Shown here piece after piece: positions 57,009 to 64,000 of a DNA stretch of 64,000 nt. Origin of the DNA: Athripsodes cinereus. Its lineage: Eukaryota > Arthropoda > Insecta > Trichoptera > Leptoceridae. Made by a program: the position numbers and the translations under genes. The DNA lies in contig OX388305.1 of assembly GCA_947579605.1 (NCBI GenBank), positions 23,201,542 through 23,265,541 of the forward strand, given 5' to 3'. The notes beneath the pieces are model-generated. The model worked only from the letters and a program-made list of their open reading frames with translations. It searched no databases and was not told the origin of the DNA. Numbering within the stretch: the stretch's first letter is position 1; each line of letters starts with the position of its first letter.

Positions 57009-58830
57009 ATGGGTATTGAAATCTTGAAGTTTGACATCCCACACGGCCATATTTCAATAAAAAAAATGGGAAGTATCTACGTGGATAAAGGTACTAAAAT
57101 CCTCTTCCCACTGTAAAATATTGAAGTTTGACATCCCACACGGCCATATTTCAATAAAAAAAATGGGTAGGTACCTACGTGGATAAAAGTAATAAATCCT
57201 TTTCCCACTGTAAAATATTGAAACTTGACATCCCACACGGCCATATTTCAATAAATAAAATGGGTAGGTACCTACGTGGATAAAAGTACTGAAATCCTTT
57301 TCCCACTGTAAAATATTGAAACTTGACATCCCACACGGCCATATTTAAATAAAAAAATGGGTAGGTACCTACGTGGATAAAAGTACTGAAAACCTTTTCC
57401 CACTGTAAAATCTTGAAGTTTGACATCCCACACGGCCATATTTCAATAAATAAAATGGGTAGGTACCTACGTGGATAAAAGAACCGAAATCCTTTTCCCA
57501 CTGTAAAATCTTGAAGTTTGACATCCCACACGGCCATATTCCAATAAAAAAATGGGTAGGTACCTACGTGGATAAAAGTACCGAATTCCTTTTCCCACTG
57601 TAAAATCTTGAAGTTTGACATCCCACACGGCCATATTTCAATAAATAAAATGGGTAGGTACCTATGTGGATAAAAGTACTGAAATCCTTTTCCCACTGTA
57701 AAATCTTGAAGTTTGACATCCCACACGGCCATATTCCAATAAAAAAATGGGTAGGTACCTACGTGGATAAAAGTACCGAAATCCTTTTGCCACTGTAAAA
57801 TCTTGAAGTTTGACATCCCCCACGGCCATATTTCAATAAAAAAAATTGGTAGGTACCTATGTGGATAAAAGTACTGAAATCCTTTTCCCACTGTAAAATC
57901 TTGTAGTTTGACATCCCACACGGCCATATTTCACGGATAAAAGTACTGAAAACCTTTTCCCTCAGTAAAAGCTTGAAGATTTACATCCCACACGGCCATA
58001 TTTCAATAAATAAAATAGGTAGGTACCTACGTGGATAAAAGTAGTAAAATCCTCTTACCACTGTAAAATCTTGAAGTTTGACATCCCACTCGGCCATATT
58101 TCAATAAAAAAATGTGTAGGTACCTACGTGGACAAAAGTACTGAAAACCTTTTCCCACTGTCAAATCTTGAAGTGTGACATCCCACACGGCCATATTTCA
58201 ATAAAAAAAATGGGTAGGTACCTACGTGGATAAAAGTACCGAAATCCTTTTCCCACTGTAAAATCTTGAAGTTTGACATCCCCCACGGCCATATTTCAAT
58301 AAAAAAAATGGGTAGGTACCTATGTGGATAAAAGTACTGAAATCCTTTTCCCACTGTAAAATCTTGAAGTTTGACATCCCACACGGCCATATTTCAATAA
58401 ATAAAATGGGTAGGTACCTATGTGGATAAAAGTACTGAAATCCTTTTCCCACTGTAAAATCTTGAAGTTTGACATCCCACACGGCCATATTTCAATAAAT
58501 AAAATGGGTAGGTACCTACGTGGATAAAAGAACCGAAATCCTTTTCCCACTGTAAAATCTTGAAGTTTGACATCCCACACGGCCATATTCCAATAAAAAA
58601 ATGGGTAGGTACCTATGTGGATAAAAGTACTGAAATCCTTTTCCCACTGTAAAATCTTGAAGTTTGACATCCCACACGGCCATATTTCAATAAATAAAAT
58701 GGGTAGGTACCTATGTGGATAAAAGTACTGAAATCCTTTTCCCACTGTAAAATCTTGAAGTTTGACATCCCACACGGCCATATTTCAATAAAAAAAAATG
58801 GGTAGGTACCTACGTGGATAAAAGTACTAA
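57009..58830. repeat. 19-unit satellite, period 97-98 bp
   Basis: The word TTGACATCCC (or a close variant) recurs 19 times, mostly 97-98 bp apart, from about 57031 to 58763. Each unit holds GGTAGGTACCTACGTGGATA, CCTTTTCCCACTGTAAAATC, TTGAAGTTTGACATCCCACA and CGGCCATATTTCAATAAA. One unit near 57935-57983 is shortened to about 73 bp. The minus strand is stop-free through most of it (for example 57175-57927, 250 codons), because the unit is free of minus-strand stops in all three phases. I treat this as a property of the satellite and not as a gene. Confidence 0.96.
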
Positions 58831-58849
58831 AAAAATATATGTATATATA

Positions 58850-59940
58850 CATAGGTACCTATAAGGAAAACAGTTCTTAAAAAGGAACGAAACAATTAAT
58901 GTTTCCTATATAGGCATTCCCTCCCTGTATTCCCAAAAGAAACCTTGATGAATGAATGTACATTCTTCAATATTCTGAAGTATTATATTTTTAATTGAAA
59001 TACTTCCATCAGATTTTTTTTAAAGACTCATGAAAATATTATGTCAAAATAAATACTAATCGTTGATTGAGAAAAGTACCTACCTATGTATTTATTGGAA
59101 AACGCATACCTGCAATATTGTCTATGAATTTCATAATTCCATTTTCACAATTATTTTTCTTTGTTTTTTTTTCTCATGTGTCATATTTAGTCTGTCATAT
59201 GTGGTCTATGAAATTGAATGAAAATATGCCGAAATTATGCAATTCTAATTTACACAAATTAGGAGTTTTCATTATGTGCAAGCATGATGTTTTAAACCAA
59301 AATAATCTCCAAGCTTTAAGATTCAGTTTTGTTGTATTTTTTATCACTTCCATTTTGAAATTAATTCAATATGATGAAAATGTTTTGTCTACGATTTCGG
59401 CAATCAGGAAGTCAAATTTTCATTCATTACCTCATTAAAATGTTGATATCTTTGTCAATAAATAAGATATTTGAAATATTTTTGGCCTGAAGTCTGTATT
59501 TATGTATAGAGTTTATTATTCAACATGCCTTTCCTAAATTAGGGATATGTACGGGCTCAAATATTTGTGCCGATTCCCACAAATACTAAGAAATAATAAA
59601 GGTCTACTATATTTTTGAAATCTGAGGCTTAAAAGCATTTCAAAATGAGTCAAAATTTTCATCTTTCCACACAAAGCATAAAGGGAACATTAAAATAGAA
59701 GAACAATACATACCTTCTCCTTTTTTGTAATTAAGATACTTTGCAAAAATATAAATCATGTCATGTCACATCAAAAAATATAACCAGAACGTAATCATTG
59801 CAAAAAAATAATGGATACTCACCTATTTTTTCTTAATTTCCTATTCAACTACATATTTTATAAAACATCATAGGAAAAGAGAAAGTTTTATTATGTTAAT
59901 TCATTTATTGCATCAAAAATTCATAAAACAACTACTCGAT
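58850..59940. other. AT-rich noncoding stretch
   Basis: No gene recognised. The 123-codon plus frame at 59067-59438 begins with a non-ATG codon and has no domain. Confidence 0.5.
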
Positions 59941-59944
59941 CAAC

Positions 59945-60045
59945 CTTCAAGATTTTCCTGGGAACGAAGAGAAGAGAATACAGTCTTTTCCGTTCAGATT
60001 CTTTGCAATGATTGTCACTTCTTCCCACGACATTCCTAAAGCCAT
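59945..60045 (-). pseudogene. LINE tail fragment (same family as 13311-13694)
   Basis: On the minus strand it reads ALGMSWEEVTIIAKNLNGKD, which aligns with the GMSWKEVTQLAQRRSEW stretch at 13590-13640. Confidence 0.6.
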
Positions 60046-60049
60046 AATG

Positions 60050-61700
60050 TCGTTGTCATTAATTTATTATCAATTTAATTTCTAATTTCTTAATCATTAA
60101 TTTCATCATTGAAAAATGAGCATCCAGATCGCAATGCACCGTTTTGTGTTTCTGCAAAAAAATATACTGTTAACTCTTTAGTAATAAAAATGTAAAGCAG
60201 GTTTAATAGATTAGATAGAAAATTAATTAGATAGAAAACGTAAATTAATTCTCACCTGATGTTAAATTAAATATTGAACGTACTTTTTGACACATCGTTC
60301 ATTAATCGCCATTTTGGAATGTTATAATGACACAAATAATTGCCAGACGAATAACATATTGTTTTTGGCTTTTCAATTAGCACGTGCTTAATATTTTTAA
60401 ATTGGATTATTTACGCAAAAAATATTTTAAATGTGTTTATTTGCACGAAATTAAAAATATTTTAAATGTTTTTATTTGCATGAACTTAAAAAAAGTCTGA
60501 TTGTGCTTATTTTTTAGAAATTAATCATAAATATTTATAGTACTTTTCATAATTAATTTTAATATGGCAATATAATGCTACACAATTTTGGCGGTAAAGA
60601 ATATTTTCTTACCCCTTCAAACTGACGTAAAAAACGTATTTTTTATCTCATTCACACTTTTTTTTTACACTCTTTTTTGCTGTTTTTCTCGCTTCTTAAA
60701 AAGAAAGTACGGCATTTAGTGGGTTTTTATTTGAAATAGATACCTCATCTTGTAATGGTCAGGTCAATGGAACGCAAATTCCTTGAAATGGGCGAGTATA
60801 GCCCGGTCTTCGTTAGTATGTAAATTCAAAAATCATTTTTATAAAATATAAGGATTTTAAATAAATCAAAATAATTTTTATTGTTTGACAGCACGGTAGG
60901 TAATATGAAAGTAAGGGTGTTCTCCTTTTTAATTCCATCACTGTAGACAGTCATAGGTTCTTTATATAAATAAGAGGACTCATGCACAATACATCTATAC
61001 TCAGTGTAACAACCACAAAAGTCATCATTTTCTATGAATAATTATATAGGTATAAGTATATTTATTTATTATTATTTATTTAGCATTATAAAATAACTTT
61101 TTCCTTCTTCCTTTGCCTTTCAGGAATTCACCTTGAGAAACTTTACAAAAAATAGTCTCCGTACAAAACGATTCTGTGCAAAATTATTTACTAATTTCTA
61201 CAAAATTATTTAGCGCCAAAGAAACGTGTATTTTTTCAGCCAGGATTGTAAGTAGATATTTTTATGTAAATAAAAATAGTTTGATATTGAAAGTACTTTT
61301 GTCTAGAAATATAATAAAAACTTAACATAGTTTCATTGTGACCTATATTCATAATATTGTATATCAATATTACAATAATATCAGTTTTTCTAATATATTA
61401 TGTACCTACATTATTAGTGATGTAACGGATAGTGATTTGGTCGGATTTCGTATAATTTAACGTAGGTATATTATTATTCCGAAAAATTGTAACTTTTTGA
61501 TTGGTAAGAGAATGAAAGCTTTCTGAGTATGCGTGTAAAATGTTTTTTTTTCTATAATATATAATTTTTTGTTATGATTAATTAAGTTATGTTTTTTTAA
61601 ATGATATTTTGGAATATAATAAAAATAAAATAAAATGTAGGCATGAATACTATTGAAGAAAATGAATACGAAAAAAATGTAAGTCAACGTGTATACGTTA
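60050..61700. other. AT-rich noncoding stretch
   Basis: Nothing recognisable apart from A/T runs. Confidence 0.55.
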
Positions 61701-61709
61701 TTTATGGAT

Positions 61710-61772
61710 AGAATGCTTGTAAAATGCAATGGTTTGGACATGTGGAGCGAATAAATAACGAAAAGATAGGGA
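61710..61772 (+). pseudogene. Short LINE fragment
   Basis: One frame reads KMQWFGHVERINNEKIGKK, the W-F-GHVER motif of LINE reverse transcriptase C termini. Only about 20 codons remain. The opposite-strand frame at 61457-61783 is its shadow. Confidence 0.6.
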
Positions 61773-62421
61773 AGAAAAAACATTTTTTGTAAAAAAAAAA
61801 CGCATAAAATGCTGACGTCAGAAAACCGACTAGATAAATTGGAATCCGGATATTCGATCCATCTCTATAAATTTTTATCAATAGGTACAGGAATATGAAC
61901 AGATATCAAATACCTACGTTATAATAGTGTGTATTGTGAAATTGTCACATCTTCTCTTATCAAAGTTTTTGACTTGAACAGAATATCAGAGAATAATACC
62001 TTTATGAAATACTTATACCTACAACTGAAAGATTAAGATGTAGAAAAAACATATTATGATAAATTTTAACAGAACCATTGTTGGGAAATATTTATTTCAG
62101 TTATTTGATAAAATATGAATACATTTCGACGTTTTTATTGAAAGAAATAAACACCTATCTATCTACATCTACAATAAGTATATAATGTCATAACGTCGGT
62201 ATTCTGTTAAAAGGGTGTATCAATCATTTCTGTAAAATTTATTTAAAAAAAATAAAAATCATAATAAGTACATTTTACAATTTTGGGATTGGAAGCGAGT
62301 GTCCAGAGTAACCCTGCTGATAGATTCTTGAAAGTATGATACCTGGACATGGGAAGAATTCTTCGTTTTTCTTTTATCCTAAATATCTTACTTTCGTCAC
62401 ATATAAGCGTGTTTGTCCTGT

Positions 62422-62621
62422 AGGGTTACTCTTGACAAAATCTAAACACGATCTTAATCTTAATCATACGACGCGCGAAGTGACTATTGGCCAAAAATGC
62501 GCGCTTACCTATCGCGGGGTAGCGGTAGCGTGCTGTTTTTGACCATAGTCCCTTCGTGCGTCGTATGATCAAGATCAAGACTAGATTAAAATCGTATTTA
62601 GATTGTGTCAAGAGTAGCCCT
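62422..62621. mobile_element. Fold-back MITE M2, 200 bp
   Basis: The left arm starts AGGGTTACTCTTGACA, then TCATACGACGCGCGAAGTGA. The right arm is its inverted copy (CCTTCGTGCGTCGTATGATC to TGTCAAGAGTAGCCCT). Arms are about 85 bp around a GC-richer loop with TATCGCGGGGTAGCGGTA. The base composition differs from its surroundings. No clear target duplication was found. Another piece of the end (AGAGTAACCCTGCTG) lies upstream at about 62308-62322. Confidence 0.82.
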
Positions 62622-62659
62622 GCTGGTTTATGAAATAATAGATTTCCAATTATTTTGTG

Positions 62660-62945
62660 TAAGTTTTCGAGTGCCCCATAAAAAGTACCTACGTGTTCGT
62701 TAAACATCATGAAGACATCGTAAGACATTTAAAATTTTCAATTAGGCGATGAGATATGCTGCCCATTCAGCAGGTCTTCAATTTTTTAATGAAATGGAAC
62801 ATTATGTGCCTGAATGCTCGTTACATGCCGTCCACTGCAGTTGGTTATCTCACTGGTAAGTAGAAAGAAGACAATCTGTATATTTATTACATGCAGCTAA
62901 TCTATTAGGTTACCGACTTCTGAAATATACCGTGATGATAATATA
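62660..62945 (-). mobile_element. Dispersed family A copy
   Basis: CGAGTGCCCCATAAAAAG, ACATTTAAAATTTTCAATTA, GGCGATGAGATATGCTGCCC, then a disturbed middle with a second pass of CATGCCGTCCACTGCAG, and CAGCTAATCTATTAGG and TACCGTGATGAT at the far end. It looks like a family A copy with internal rearrangement. Confidence 0.6.
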
Positions 62946-63079
62946 GATCGATCCTCTGGCTTATTCACAATGAATGCTATAAGGTACCTCAGGTACTTAC
63001 ACAAAAATGTTTTGTTATAAAAATACTTCTACTACTACTACTACGAGTATTCCTACTATCATAACATATTTCACATTAA

Positions 63080-63258
63080 ATAAACATGCAAACTGTCCTT
63101 TACGCGCCAAAAAAAATAAGACATTCAGGATGGGTGGAAAACCTCGTCGCTGAATTTGAGACACTTTAATTATTCGAACACCTGCCTTTCACACGACACT
63201 AGATAATTTCCGGAAAAGAGTGAGATCAATTCTTTGCCGGGCGCTCCACGGTAAAAAA
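63080..63258 (+). mobile_element. Dispersed family A copy
   Basis: AACATGCAAACTGTCCTTTA, CGCGCCAAAAAAAATAAGAC, ATTCAGGATGGGTGGAAAAC, CACCTGCCTTTCACACGACA and TTTGCCGGGCGCTCCACGG. It is a clear copy, 5'-truncated. Confidence 0.8.
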
Positions 63259-63743
63259 TACAGTATTGTGTAAATATGATTTAGCCCTTTTATAATCATG
63301 TGCTATTATTATAACGAGTTGTTTGAAATAAATATAACATTAACTGAAACAGTTTGCAACTTCAAATGGGTATCTTCAACACGTAGGTGCCTTCTGACGC
63401 CATCATACTCTTGCACAACACAATGTACACCCCAGCACCATGCACACTTTGCAGTAGGTGCCTATATCTATGTATCTAAATGACTGTTAATTTAATACTT
63501 TCTTGTTGCCACATGTACGAGTATATGGGTAGTAGGAGTAAGGAGGAACATAATATCTACTTATATAGTAGAGTAAATGGTACAGAAACTGATTATTGGT
63601 CTTTCTTTTTTCCAGACGATTCAGCTGGTAGTGTTAAATTTCTTCCAAATGTTTACAAATGATAAAGTTTAATTCATTAACCGATGGTTCTATTGAAAAT
63701 TCATTTCAGTAAGAAATTAAAGCGAATTAAATTGTATAGCAAA

Positions 63744-63881
63744 ACTACTGGTGATTTTAGTAATTTGCTAGCCGGCTTTTGAAAGGTTCTGCTGTCACCG
63801 TTAGTCAAATGTAAAGTTTAGGTACTTTACAAGAAAAAGCATTCGAAAGCCGGCTCGCAAATTAATAAAGCCACTAGTGGT
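63744..63881. mobile_element. Short fold-back element M3
   Basis: ACTACTGGTGATTTTAGTAA, then TTTGCTAGCCGGCTTTTGAA, on the left is matched in inverted form by TTCGAAAGCCGGCTCGCAAA and TTAATAAAGCCACTAGTGGT on the right. A small inner hairpin GTAAAGTTTAGGTACTTTAC sits in the middle. 138 bp, noncoding. Probably a MITE, with no confirmed duplication. Confidence 0.75.
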
Positions 63882-64000
63882 ACCTACAAATTTTGATTAA
63901 TTTAAATTTCGTATCTAACAATTAATAATCTCTAGATTATTGGTGAAGTAGCCAGGATATTGACAAACAAATCCTTTAAATACTTACTTATGTTGCTAAT

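Noticed and set aside
57175..57927. 250-codon minus-strand open frame
   Set aside because: It lies entirely in the 98-bp satellite and is created by a unit free of stops in all phases. No start context, no domain.
59067..59438. 123-codon plus-strand frame rich in Phe/Ile/Ser
   Set aside because: Starts with a non-ATG codon, AT-driven composition, no recognised family.

Overview
The window is strongly AT-rich eukaryotic nuclear DNA, almost certainly from an insect. It has a spliced SoxB gene, a BEL/Pao LTR retrotransposon, tRNA-derived SINEs, several families of 5'-truncated LINE tails, MITEs and satellites. The very frequent GTAGGTACCTAC-like words, the SINE style and the LINE tails resemble what I know of Lepidoptera. 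That placement is an inference, and other insect orders are possible.

One host protein gene can be supported: a SoxB2 (Sox21-type) HMG-box transcription factor on the minus strand. Coding exon 1 is 42921-43138, the intron is 24890-42920 (18,031 bp, phase 2, GT-AG) and coding exon 2 is 24409-24889, giving 232 aa. The intron splits the HMG box. A GC-richer block at 43430-43720, with CCAAT, YY1-like, ETS-like and E2F-like words, is a candidate promoter or 5' region. An AATAAA lies on the minus strand at 24151-24156.

The Sox intron has absorbed many repeats. The largest is a BEL/Pao element (26816-31887, plus strand, so antisense to Sox) with two 186-bp LTRs identical by eye, a GAAT target duplication and an intact gag-protease frame. 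Most of its reverse transcriptase and all of its RNase H are gone, and the front half of its integrase is inverted. The intron also holds a 15-copy 54-bp array (32000-32809), a TA-flanked fold-back MITE (37720-37965) and an hAT-type MITE with a perfect 8-bp duplication (41391-41699).

Region by region: 1-9100 is noncoding with two SINEs and two LINE remnants. 9145-24100 holds LINE tails, a six-copy 94-bp array grown from a LINE tail, and a 5'-inverted LINE with a 12-bp target duplication. 24100-43720 is the Sox locus. 43720-56000 holds SINEs, LINE tails, a possible exon near 48.2-48.5 kb and a second fold-back MITE. 56000-58850 has a TIR element and a 19-unit 97-98-bp satellite. 58850-64000 is AT-rich with LINE fragments and two palindromic elements. 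I found no tRNA, rRNA or CRISPR locus. No new multi-gene system is visible. The most unusual objects are the rearranged BEL/Pao element, the twin-primed LINE and the satellite arrays.
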